40,952 bases of DNA from Thermoplasmata archaeon (GTDB lineage Archaea; Thermoplasmatota; Thermoplasmata; Thermoplasmatales; GCA-001856825): the NCBI GenBank assembly GCA_021787125.1, contig JAJYMI010000092.1:1-40952 (forward strand), read 5' to 3'. A program made the translations under genes and the position numbers. Below are positions 27,685 through 36,570 of the stretch, in pieces. Positions within the stretch are counted from its first letter, which is position 1; the number at the start of each line of letters is the position of its first letter. The notes under the pieces were generated by a model that worked only from the letters and a program-made list of their open reading frames with translations, was not told the origin of the DNA and searched no databases.

Positions 27685-28455
27685 TCACCCGAAGTATCCC
27701 AGGTCCTCTTTTCTCTCCTCTGACGGGGCGTTCTCGATCATTCTGTTGGTGATGTCCTCTATTTCTTTGATCCTCTCGTCAAGGCTAGAGGTGTCTGTGC
27801 CGAGTTTCAGGTAATCTACGAGTATCTTTGCGACCTGTTTTGCTGATTTTGGATCTGTAAAGTAACCGGAAGTTTCGCCCATCAGGCAAACTCCAGGGAG
27901 TTCAAATAGTTCCAGGCCCATCCCAAGAAACAGTCCTGCCCCTCCGACTATCCCTCCGCCCGGTTCATTCTTTGAAAAAATGACTCCAAGTTTTTCGACT
28001 TCGTCCCTCACCTCTTTCGAGGTGTACGCTCCCAGAACCCTTGGGATCTCCATCAATTTCCCTATCTGGTATCCTCCAAGAGTGATTATCCGTTTCACAT
28101 CAAACTTTGTTCCGAGTTCCAGAACTTTGTAACATATCTCATACTGTCCCTGAGATGTAAGTCCCTGGAAATCTCCTGTAAAGAATACCAGGTCGCCTTC
28201 CTTCCTTTTCTTGTAGTAGAGTTCGTTTCTGACCAATCTTGCCAGAGCGTTCTCATTCATAAGGACCTGTGGAGGAAGATGGTGTGAAAAAACGTCCGCC
28301 AGCTTCTTCGCCTTGAGTGTCTCAATCATGAAGTCTGCGGTTATCTTTCCAACATTGCCAATTCCCGGCAGCCCCACTATCAGTACGGAATTCTTTAACT
28401 TCACATTGTCTACCATTCTAATTATTACGCTTTCCATTTTCTCACTCCTTCCCAT
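27685..28455 (-). CDS. Proteasome assembly chaperone (PAC2) family protein
   Basis: VLIVGLPGIGNVGKITADFMIETLKAKKLADVFSHHLPPQVL; downstream of nop10. Confidence 0.88.
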   Translation of the reverse strand: MGRSEKMESVIIRMVDNVKLKNSVLIVGLPGIGNVGKITADFMIETLKAKKLADVFSHHLPPQVLMNENALARLVRNELYYKKRKEGDLVFFTGDFQGLTSQGQYEICYKVLELGTKFDVKRIITLGGYQIGKLMEIPRVLGAYTSKEVRDEVEKLGVIFSKNEPGGGIVGGAGLFLGMGLELFELPGVCLMGETSGYFTDPKSAKQVAKILVDYLKLGTDTSSLDERIKEIEDITNRMIENAPSEERKEDLGYFG

Positions 28456-28603
28456 ACAGCATCTTCATCCTGTATTTTCCATATTTGTCTTGCGGCGAGA
28501 ATCTCGGAGGGATGGTTGAGATGGTGGGTGAACCACACTTTGGACACACGTTTTCCATGCTGTATGTGCTGCACGCAGTGCACTTGAAAATGAGGCTCTT
28601 CAC
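28442..28603 (-). CDS. nop10: H/ACA RNP protein Nop10 (53 aa; absent from ORF track)
   Basis: GTG start overlapping aIF2alpha stop; MKSLIFKCTACSTYSMENVCPKCGSPTISTIPPRFSPQDKYGKYRMKMLYGKE, two CxxC and PPRFSPQDKYGKYR signature. Confidence 0.96.
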   Translation of the reverse strand: MKSLIFKCTACSTYSMENVCPKCGSPTISTIPPRFSPQDKYGKYRMKMLYGKE

Positions 28604-29358
28604 TCTTTCACTGGTCCCTCGCCTATCCCACCGTGCTTCTTTAGATAGGCTATGATATCCTCTCCACTCTTCTCCATATTTTCTTCTGCAATCTTCGCGT
28701 CCTCAGCATGAGAGACGATCCTGTACTGTGGGGCTCCAAGATAGGTGATCTCGATGCCCTCCCTCTCTCCTGCCTGAAGCGCTTTCTTGATAATCTCTAT
28801 CCCGTTTCCTGAGTTGTCCTTTAGTCTTATAATGCCCCTTACCTCAGCCACTGGAGGTTTCAGGTTTTCTCTTGCGTAACTCACTATAACTGTGGCCCAC
28901 TCCTTGTTCTTCAGATCGGACGAAAACTGTTCTGGCTCCACCGCTGCTACATCTAGCGCATAAGCTAGAGACCCGAACTTCTCCTCCATCTCTTCTGCTG
29001 CTGCCACTTTGTCTAACTTTCCCGGGAACTGAGTCGATAGGTTCGCAATGATCTTCTCTGCCCTTTGCTCATTCTTCCATTCCTTGAGCTTCTCCCTCTT
29101 CTGATGATCGTTCACCCTTCTCAGTGAGAGATCAAATCTTCCCCTGGAGGGGTTGGCATCCAGGACCTTGCAGACTATCCTCTTACCTTCCCTGACGTAG
29201 TCCCTGATGTACTTTATCCACCCTGATGACACCTCGGTGATGTGTATAAAACCCTCCTTGCCAGTATACTCATCAAGGCTGCAAACTACACCGAAATCTC
29301 GGACATCTTTAACCGTGCAAACGACGAGATCTCCAATCTCAGGGTCCCTCTTCTTCAT
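28600..29358 (-). CDS. Translation initiation factor aIF2 subunit alpha
   Basis: GDLVVCTVKDVRDFGVVCSLDEYTGKEGFIHITEVSSGWIKYIRDYVREG S1 domain. Confidence 0.95.
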   Translation of the reverse strand: MKKRDPEIGDLVVCTVKDVRDFGVVCSLDEYTGKEGFIHITEVSSGWIKYIRDYVREGKRIVCKVLDANPSRGRFDLSLRRVNDHQKREKLKEWKNEQRAEKIIANLSTQFPGKLDKVAAAEEMEEKFGSLAYALDVAAVEPEQFSSDLKNKEWATVIVSYARENLKPPVAEVRGIIRLKDNSGNGIEIIKKALQAGEREGIEITYLGAPQYRIVSHAEDAKIAEENMEKSGEDIIAYLKKHGGIGEGPVKE

Positions 29359-29543
29359 TTGAATTCTCCGGTTATCTGTCCATTTACCTCGAACTTGCCG
29401 CCGGTAGGCTTAGCCAAGACCGTGTTGCATACGGAACACTTTACCTCCGTAGAACCTCTCGCGTACGTCAGAGTCTCCGTTCCGCAGTCAGGGCATTTTA
29501 TCTTTATGAATGACTTATCCATTCCCTTGATCCTAGCTGACAT
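29355..29543 (-). CDS. rps27e: 30S ribosomal protein S27e
   Basis: IKCPDCGTETLTYARGSTEVKCSVCNTVLAKPTGGK. Confidence 0.96.
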   Translation of the reverse strand: MSARIKGMDKSFIKIKCPDCGTETLTYARGSTEVKCSVCNTVLAKPTGGKFEVNGQITGEFK

Positions 29544-29831
29544 TTACGCCTCCACCTCTGCGAGCTCGAATTTCTTGGCTCTCCAGGTTGGAGTGTGATA
29601 AGCCTTCTTGCATTCCAGGCACCTGTATCTTATGTTGATTCTCTTGGTTGGTTTCTCTCTACCTTCGTAAACTGGTCTCGGGAATCCTCCATAACCAGAA
29701 GTAACTCTCCTAAATCGTCTCTGTCCTTTTCTCAGTTCGCTGGCCTTCTTCTTCTTAACCCTCTCGATTTCCTGTAGAGTATGTTTCTTACAGTGAGGAC
29801 AGTATCTCATAACCTTTCTAGGTAACTTCAA
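29544..29831 (-). CDS. rpl44e: 50S ribosomal protein L44e
   Basis: MRYCPHCKKHTLQEIERVKKKKASELRKGQRRF; IRYRCLECKKAYHT; TTG start. Confidence 0.95.
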   Translation of the reverse strand: MKLPRKVMRYCPHCKKHTLQEIERVKKKKASELRKGQRRFRRVTSGYGGFPRPVYEGREKPTKRINIRYRCLECKKAYHTPTWRAKKFELAEVEA

Positions 29832-30277
29832 TCATATCACCGGTGTTGCAAGCTGAATTTGAACTGTATATTTAAGCGTTTATTCATGTATGTGCAAAAG
29901 CACGTCATAATGCCCCCAATAGTGGTTTCAGCAACACAGGGGCGGACAACCCCAAAAGTCAAATTTCAGGAGCTATGAGAATCTACTTCTCGCAGTGTGT
30001 CGACTTTGAAAGATCTAGGGTCGCCCGCGTGACCTGGAGCCACTCTATAGACAATGAGAATGGAGTCACCATCGATTGTTTGATCCATTTGAGGCTCCTC
30101 TTGCCCACTGCATTGCAAGTCTGAACCAATTTTCATCGTTCGGTGGATTCTCTGCTTCCTGCTCCTCAAATTCTCAAATGTCCTTATTTAGCGGACGTAG
30201 AATTTTGCCAGAGACGTGTTATAACGGAACACAAAACCTGGACAAAAATTATCAATCTGATGCACATAAAGTTGCTT

Positions 30278-33200
30278 ATGCTGGACGAAGTTCCTCAATC
30301 CTTCGACTCGCTGCAGATTGAAAAAGAGGTTTCTGAATACTGGGAAACAGAGGACATTATGCAGCAATCCTTCGCTGTAAACAGAGGAAAGCGAAGGTTC
30401 TCTTTCGTCGAAGGACCCCCTACTGCAAACGGTCCGCCCCACATAGGACACGCAGAGACTAGAGCCATGAAGGACCTGTTCCTACGTTACAAGACGATGA
30501 AGGGGTTCGACATCTATCCCAGAATTGCGGGCTGGGACTGCCACGGACTTCCGGTTGAAATTGAAGTGGAGAAGAAGCTCGGCATAAAGAACAAGACGGA
30601 GATAGAGAAACTCGGTCTTTCAAAATTCAACCAGCTATGCAAGGATAGTGTGTTTGAGTACGTGAAGGTGTGGGAGGACGTGTCCAAGAGACTCGGATTC
30701 TGGGTCGATTATGACAATGCATACATCACCATGAGGGACGAGTACATAGAGAGCGAATGGTGGGCCCTAAAGGAACTCTACAAAAAGGGACTGCTCTTCA
30801 AAGATTTCAGGATATCACCGTACTGTCCGAGGTGCGGTACAACTCTGAGCGCTCACGAAGTCTCCCAAGGATACAGAGAGGTGGAAGATTTTTCGATATA
30901 CGTGAAGTTCAAGATAGCTGGAAAGGACGAATACTTTCTGGTCTGGACCACTACTCCGTGGACACTACCAGCGAACGAGTACCTTGCCATCAATCCGAAC
31001 TTCACCTACGTGCTAGTAAACTATAGGGGGGAGAAGATATGGATCGTAGAAGATAGGGCGAAGGTCGTACTCAAGAAGTACGAGATTCTCGAAAGTAGGC
31101 AAGGCTCCTCGTTCGTCGGCACTAGATACGAACAGCTGATACCTTTCCTGAAGGTCAAAACCGGGCTCTACGTAGTCGCGGGAGACTTTGTAACAAAGGA
31201 AGATGGTTCAGGAATAGTGCACGCTGCGCCCGCTTTCGGTGCAGACGATTATGTGGTCTTGAAGAAGGAGAAAGGAGAGCTCTATGTGACGGTAGATGAA
31301 GGGGGAAAGGTATCTCTCGAGTCGCCCTGGAAAGGGATGGACGTCCAAATTGCAAGCGACAGGATCATCGAATATCTCAGAGAATCTGGTCAACTGCTCA
31401 AGACTGAGAAGGCCGAACACACTTATCCGTTCTGCTGGAGGTGCGACACAAGGCTGATCTTCTATCCAGTGGAATCTTGGTACATCGGAGTGTCAAAGGC
31501 GAAGGATAAAGTCGTGAGTTACAACCAGAGAGTCAACTGGAAACCTGAGCACATAAGAGACGGAAGGTTTGGCAACTTCTTGGAGGAGGGAAAAGACTGG
31601 GCGCTATCGAGGAACAGATTCTGGGGCACTCCACTTCCCGTGTGGATCTGTAAGAACAACCACGTGTTCGTCCCGGGGAGCAAGAAGGAACTGCTTGATA
31701 ATGCAACCAATGTACCAAACAACTTTGAACTGCATCGACCGATGGTGGATGAAGTGAGGGTAAAGTGCAGCGAATGCGGACTGGGAATGGAGAGGGAGCC
31801 TTATCCCATAGATACGTGGTTCGATTCCGGCTCGGCGTTCTTTGCACAGTTCCATTATCCGTTCGAAAATCAAGACCTATTCAAAGAGAACAACCCGGTC
31901 GATTTCATAAGTGAAGCGATAGATCAGACCAGGGGATGGTTCTATTCCCTTCACGTCATCTCGTCACTCCTCTTTGAAAGGAACGCATACAACAACGTCG
32001 TCGTCATGGAGTTCGTACTGAACTCAAAGGGCGAGAAGATGAGCAAGTCGAGAGGGGATAAGGTCGATCCCCTAGAGATCCTGAACAAGATAGGTACAGA
32101 TTCTCTCAGACTGTTCTTTTTCCAGGGTCCCCCATGGAAGCCGAAGAGATTCTCCGAAGAGGTAGCTACTGAATTCTCAAGGAAACTCCTGGGAACACTC
32201 TACAACTCCTACCTCCTCTTTTCAACAAATGCACGACTGGATGGATGGACGCCACGGAAAGAGGCAATAGTATCAGACCTCGATAAGTGGCTATCCAGCA
32301 GAACGAAGGAATGCATAGATTCAGTTACGAAGCACATGGATGACTACGATCCTCACCTTGCACTCGACGACGTGAAGGACCTAGTCATGGATCTCAGCCA
32401 ATGGTACCTGAGGCTTTCGAGGGATACTTTCTGGAGCGGTGAGATGACGAGGGAGAAGAGGTCATCGTACTACGTGACCTATGATGCACTGGTCAGTATA
32501 GCAAAGATGCTAGGACCATTTACACCCTATTTTTCAGACTATCTATTTAGAAAGCTCACGGGTGAAAAATCTGTACACCTGTCAGAGTTCCCGGGGACAG
32601 CGGAGTTTGACAACACTTTGATAGATGAGATGAAGTATGTAACGGAGATAGTCGAAACGGGAAGGAGAATAAGGCAGAAGAATGGATTGGTCCTCAGGAG
32701 GCCCGTCAAGGAGATCGTAGTGACGGAGCAGAAATACAAGGACGTAGTAGAGAAATATGGGGAGCTAATAAAGAAAGAATTGAACTCCAAGACTGTTTCA
32801 ATGGGTGATCTGAAATCATACCTGAGACAGGACTTTTTCCTGGACAGGAAGTCAACCGGCAAGATATTCGGCAGGGATCTGAGCAAGGCGGAAGACGAAT
32901 TTGGGAAGAATGAAAGTCAGGAGTCGTTCCTGAAGTCTGGAAGCGTAAATATAATGGGAAAAATCATCACCAGAGAGAACGTTGCAACGAGAGAACACCT
33001 GGACGAGAGGTTCGTATCAGACGATATTTCGGCTAACAGGATAATAATCAACAAGGAATTTGATAAAGACCTATACCTGGAGGGACTTGCAAGGGAAATA
33101 GTGAGACGGGTGCAGAGCATGAGAAAAGACGCGAGTCTGGAGTACACTGACAGGATCTATCTGCACATAGAGGGAGACGAAGCCTTGTTGGAAGCATTAT

Positions 33201-33328
33201 CTTCTTTTAGAGACTACATACTCTCCAGCACGCAGGCAGAAGAAAAGGCAGTGGTGAACGGTTCAGACAAAATATGGGACGTCTCGGGTCTTGAGTTGAA
33301 AGTGAGCATAGAAAGGATTACTCCGTAG
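30278..33328 (+). CDS. ileS: Isoleucyl-tRNA synthetase
   Basis: EGPPTANGPPHIGHAETR (HIGH), SKGEKMSKSRGD (KMSKS); internal ATG 30278 preferred over the ORF track start 30143. Confidence 0.95.
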   Translation: MLDEVPQSFDSLQIEKEVSEYWETEDIMQQSFAVNRGKRRFSFVEGPPTANGPPHIGHAETRAMKDLFLRYKTMKGFDIYPRIAGWDCHGLPVEIEVEKKLGIKNKTEIEKLGLSKFNQLCKDSVFEYVKVWEDVSKRLGFWVDYDNAYITMRDEYIESEWWALKELYKKGLLFKDFRISPYCPRCGTTLSAHEVSQGYREVEDFSIYVKFKIAGKDEYFLVWTTTPWTLPANEYLAINPNFTYVLVNYRGEKIWIVEDRAKVVLKKYEILESRQGSSFVGTRYEQLIPFLKVKTGLYVVAGDFVTKEDGSGIVHAAPAFGADDYVVLKKEKGELYVTVDEGGKVSLESPWKGMDVQIASDRIIEYLRESGQLLKTEKAEHTYPFCWRCDTRLIFYPVESWYIGVSKAKDKVVSYNQRVNWKPEHIRDGRFGNFLEEGKDWALSRNRFWGTPLPVWICKNNHVFVPGSKKELLDNATNVPNNFELHRPMVDEVRVKCSECGLGMEREPYPIDTWFDSGSAFFAQFHYPFENQDLFKENNPVDFISEAIDQTRGWFYSLHVISSLLFERNAYNNVVVMEFVLNSKGEKMSKSRGDKVDPLEILNKIGTDSLRLFFFQGPPWKPKRFSEEVATEFSRKLLGTLYNSYLLFSTNARLDGWTPRKEAIVSDLDKWLSSRTKECIDSVTKHMDDYDPHLALDDVKDLVMDLSQWYLRLSRDTFWSGEMTREKRSSYYVTYDALVSIAKMLGPFTPYFSDYLFRKLTGEKSVHLSEFPGTAEFDNTLIDEMKYVTEIVETGRRIRQKNGLVLRRPVKEIVVTEQKYKDVVEKYGELIKKELNSKTVSMGDLKSYLRQDFFLDRKSTGKIFGRDLSKAEDEFGKNESQESFLKSGSVNIMGKIITRENVATREHLDERFVSDDISANRIIINKEFDKDLYLEGLAREIVRRVQSMRKDASLEYTDRIYLHIEGDEALLEALSSFRDYILSSTQAEEKAVVNGSDKIWDVSGLELKVSIERITP

Positions 33329-33362
33329 ATTCATTTTTGAGGTGTTTTCCAGCCCATCTAGG

Positions 33363-33734
33363 TCAGAAAAGGATCAGATGGATAGCAATTCCCAGGATGG
33401 CCAAAAGAAGTGATAACAACAGAAAGACCACGAAAGTCAGAACCGCCAGAAGAAAGGCCCTAGCTGCTCCAATTGTGTAAGTGGCCATTAGTACGAGTAG
33501 TATCAGCACGAATCCAATTATTCCAGAAAACAGAGGAATCAGTGGCGGAAACAGAATAAAGAAGAGGACAAAAATTACTGCGGTCACAAGGGTTGACAGA
33601 AGAGCTCTGCCAAACTCTGATCTATCGTGGACAAGGAATTTGGATGCCAGGTAGAGGGGAAGTGAAGTCACGATCCAGAGCACAATCAACGCAATTGCTG
33701 TTGCTAGTGCTTGCGAGATGTTCCCTATTACCAT
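33363..33734 (-). CDS. Hypothetical membrane protein (123 aa)
   Basis: Three to four TM segments; TATA-like element about 26 nt upstream of ATG. Confidence 0.6.
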   Translation of the reverse strand: MVIGNISQALATAIALIVLWIVTSLPLYLASKFLVHDRSEFGRALLSTLVTAVIFVLFFILFPPLIPLFSGIIGFVLILLVLMATYTIGAARAFLLAVLTFVVFLLLSLLLAILGIAIHLILF

Positions 33735-33827
33735 CAGCGGTAGAGACAGAATTTAGACATAAAATTATTCATAGGTGTCAGAGAAAACCTGACCGACAAA
33801 ACCTGAACTCATACAAGCAAAACGCAA

Positions 33828-34809
33828 TCAATTTTGTGGGACAACGAAGATCTCTTCTTCGACTCTTATCACTCTCAACCTTTCCCTTCCTTCTGAGTCA
33901 ATCACTGCCTTCTCTTTGAAATCAAATGGATCGAGTATGTAAGCCGTATCTCCCTGCCTGTAAAGTACATCAGCTTCCTTTATGCTCTCACCAGTCTTGT
34001 AGACGGAATAACCCTCCAAGTCCTGCAGCTTTTTCTTCTCTCTGGATTTCGTTTTGAAGCTGATTAGCGTGACTATGTCAGACTTGATGGAAACGACCAG
34101 GTATAGTTCCTTATCGACGCTTATCACATCCAACTTCTGGAAATTTGGGATCCTGATCGATACCGTAATCCTGTAGAGCTCGCTGCCCTTCTTCATTCCA
34201 ACGAGATGCGAGGTCTCCTTGTAGGTCCCTCCGAAATGTTCTAGGGCCTTCCTCGCTATTGCCCTTGCATACTGCTTATCCGACAGGAGTAGATCGTATC
34301 CTTCCTTGATTCTGTCCATCTTCGTGAGAAACACTTCTTTGGATGGAGCCTCCTCAATTGCTTGCAGGAGATGTTTCAGGACAAAATCCAGTCGTTCTCC
34401 CTTCTCCCCTCTCAGCTGAATAATCGCCTCGTAGTAATTTCCCAGTCTCTTGGCACAGACGGGACAGGTAGAAAGAGAAGTGTGAAGGAAAAATTGGCCC
34501 TTCCGTTCTTCACCGTTCTTTTCGGATATTCCCTCGAATGAAATCTTTCTGTTGTATTCGTCTCCGCTCACTTCGAATGAAGGCTCACGAACTCCGAACA
34601 CCGTCTCTATGACAGAGCTTATCACGTCCTCTTCCTTCATTGCCTTATCCGACCACCCTCCCAAGAATACGGAACCGCACTGGGGGCACCTTTTTACTTT
34701 GATTGACTTGACATAGTCCTCGGTTCCACTCCCCTTCTTGCATTCATCACAAATGATCGTCGACCGATCGACTTCCTTACCGCAGACTATGCACTTCGTG
34801 TCGGTCCAT
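33828..34809 (-). CDS. NMD3-like zinc-finger protein; N-terminus out of frame with the only nearby ATG
   Basis: Frame upstream of the called start encodes TKCIVCGKEVDRSTIICDECKKGSGTEDYVKSIKVKRCPQCGSVFLGGWSDKA (three CxxC), but no ATG/GTG/TTG in frame before the TAA at 34812-34814; ATG at 34807-34809 is in another frame. Confidence 0.7.
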
Positions 34810-34825
34810 GCTTATATGACTAAAA

Positions 34826-35074
34826 TTATTTTGTCTTCTCAACGGCCTTGGGGATCTCCATTGGTGTTTCAAAATATTCTCTGAAGAAAACGCAGTTGTC
34901 CTTTCCCTTGCAAGCAAGGAGGTTCAGCTTAGAGCATCCATGCACATCCAGATATACGCACTCATTTTCGAGCGCATTGAAGTGTCCCCAGACGTCGCAC
35001 TCCTCTTGAATGCATTTGTAGCCAGGATATTTATAATGGCACACGTCTTTTAGGTCAGAGAAAATGCACCTCAC
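34826..35074 (-). CDS. Small Cys-rich protein (82 aa, 8 Cys)
   Basis: GTG start with TATA-like ctatttattc about 26 nt upstream; cysteines at residues 3,12,21,26,39,47,55,61. Confidence 0.65.
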   Translation of the reverse strand: MRCIFSDLKDVCHYKYPGYKCIQEECDVWGHFNALENECVYLDVHGCSKLNLLACKGKDNCVFFREYFETPMEIPKAVEKTK

Positions 35075-35202
35075 GGAAGTTGATAAGTCGGTTGAATAAA
35101 TAGTATCTTAGAAAATCTCAACTAATTCGTAACGGCATTTCCAGGAAACCAGATTACTCCTGATGGAAGATTCAGGAACGGCTGATATGTCCAGATGTCA
35201 GT

Positions 35203-36489
35203 CTAGGGCCTTAACCTGCGCATGCTCCTTGGGAATGGTACTACCTTGTTTATGTGATCCAGTCCTGCTAGCCACGTGAGGACGCGATCGACTCCTAGTC
35301 CAAATCCAGAGTGCGGCACACTGCCATAGCTCCTCAGATCGACGTACCACTGGTAGTCCTCAGGGTTGAGGTTTTCACTCCTCATTCTCGCAATCAGTTC
35401 GTCCTTATTCCAGATCCTCTCTCCTCCCCCAATCACTTCACCGTACCCCTCCGGTGCCAGGACATCGTGGTTCAGGACGTGGAGGGGATCTTCTGGATCC
35501 GGTCTGTGATAGAACGGCTTGAGCTGAGTCGGGAAGTTGTACACAAAGATCGGTTTGTCGAAGTCCTCCGTGATAGCTCTCTCTTCCTTCTCTCCTAGGT
35601 CGGATACATCATCCAGCTGAAGTCCCTTCTGTCTTCCTATCTCGATGACCTTTTCATAGCGATACCGGTAGAATGGTTTTTCAATCGCCCTAATCTTGTT
35701 CACATCTCTCTTGACAATTTCCAGCTCTTCTCTGTTGGAGTCCAGCAGGTGTTGAGCAATGTAAACAATCATATCCTCTTCCATGTCCATCATCTGCTGG
35801 TTGCTGACCCACGCCGCCTCAGCCTCGTAGTGAGAGTACTCAGTCAGATGTCTCCTTGTCCTTGATTTCTCGGCTCGGAACGATGGAGAGATAGTGTAGA
35901 CATTTTCCAGAGAGAACATAAATGCTTCAAGATAGAACTGGGAAGATTGAGTGAGATAGGCCTTCTCGCCGAAGTATGGTACTTCAAAGAGGGTAGAGCC
36001 ACCCTCGACCATGCCGCCAACAAACATTGGAGGCTGCACCTCGTGGTAACCATTCTCTTTCATGAAGCTTCTGATGGAGTCAAGTAGGGTCTCTCTCATC
36101 TTCATTATTGCAGTCATTTCCCTGCTTCTGAGCCAGAGGTGTCTTATGTCAAGCAGAAACTCGTCACTCTTGTCTTTCGTAATTGGAAAATTTTCAGCGA
36201 ACTGGTATACCTTTATCTTTGTGGCGTGTAGCTCGTATCCTGTGACCGCCTTCTGTTCCTTGGAGCACTTTCCCTCAACTTCTATGGACGTTTCAATTGT
36301 TGATCTCTTAGCGGCCTCGAACTCTTCTGGAGTAACGACTCCCTTCTCTACAACGACCTGAACGATGCCAGTGGAATCTCTGATAACAAGGAAAACCAGT
36401 CGCCCGGACTCCCTGGATCTGTAGACCCATCCTCTCACGGTCACCACTGAATCTACGTGACTATCGTTCAGAATTTCGCCGATGTGCAT
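35203..36489 (-). CDS. asnS: Asparaginyl-tRNA synthetase (class II, AspRS/AsnRS family)
   Basis: VTVRGWVYRSRESGRLVFLVIRD OB-fold; FRAEKSRTRRHLTEY; GFGLGVDRVLTWLAGLDHI. Confidence 0.9.
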   Translation of the reverse strand: MHIGEILNDSHVDSVVTVRGWVYRSRESGRLVFLVIRDSTGIVQVVVEKGVVTPEEFEAAKRSTIETSIEVEGKCSKEQKAVTGYELHATKIKVYQFAENFPITKDKSDEFLLDIRHLWLRSREMTAIMKMRETLLDSIRSFMKENGYHEVQPPMFVGGMVEGGSTLFEVPYFGEKAYLTQSSQFYLEAFMFSLENVYTISPSFRAEKSRTRRHLTEYSHYEAEAAWVSNQQMMDMEEDMIVYIAQHLLDSNREELEIVKRDVNKIRAIEKPFYRYRYEKVIEIGRQKGLQLDDVSDLGEKEERAITEDFDKPIFVYNFPTQLKPFYHRPDPEDPLHVLNHDVLAPEGYGEVIGGGERIWNKDELIARMRSENLNPEDYQWYVDLRSYGSVPHSGFGLGVDRVLTWLAGLDHINKVVPFPRSMRRLRP

Positions 36490-36570
36490 ATTGACCTTAA
36501 TTTATTGCCGTATAAATACTGTGTTTCAGCGGTTATTACTCTACCAGGTCAGTGGTGAATGGTCTACAGT

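Noticed and set aside
30143-30277. N-terminal extension of IleS from the ORF-track start
   Set aside because: The first ~45 residues lack IleRS character; ATG 30278 (MLDEVPQSFDSLQIEKEVSEYW) fits the family and has a promoter at leaderless spacing.
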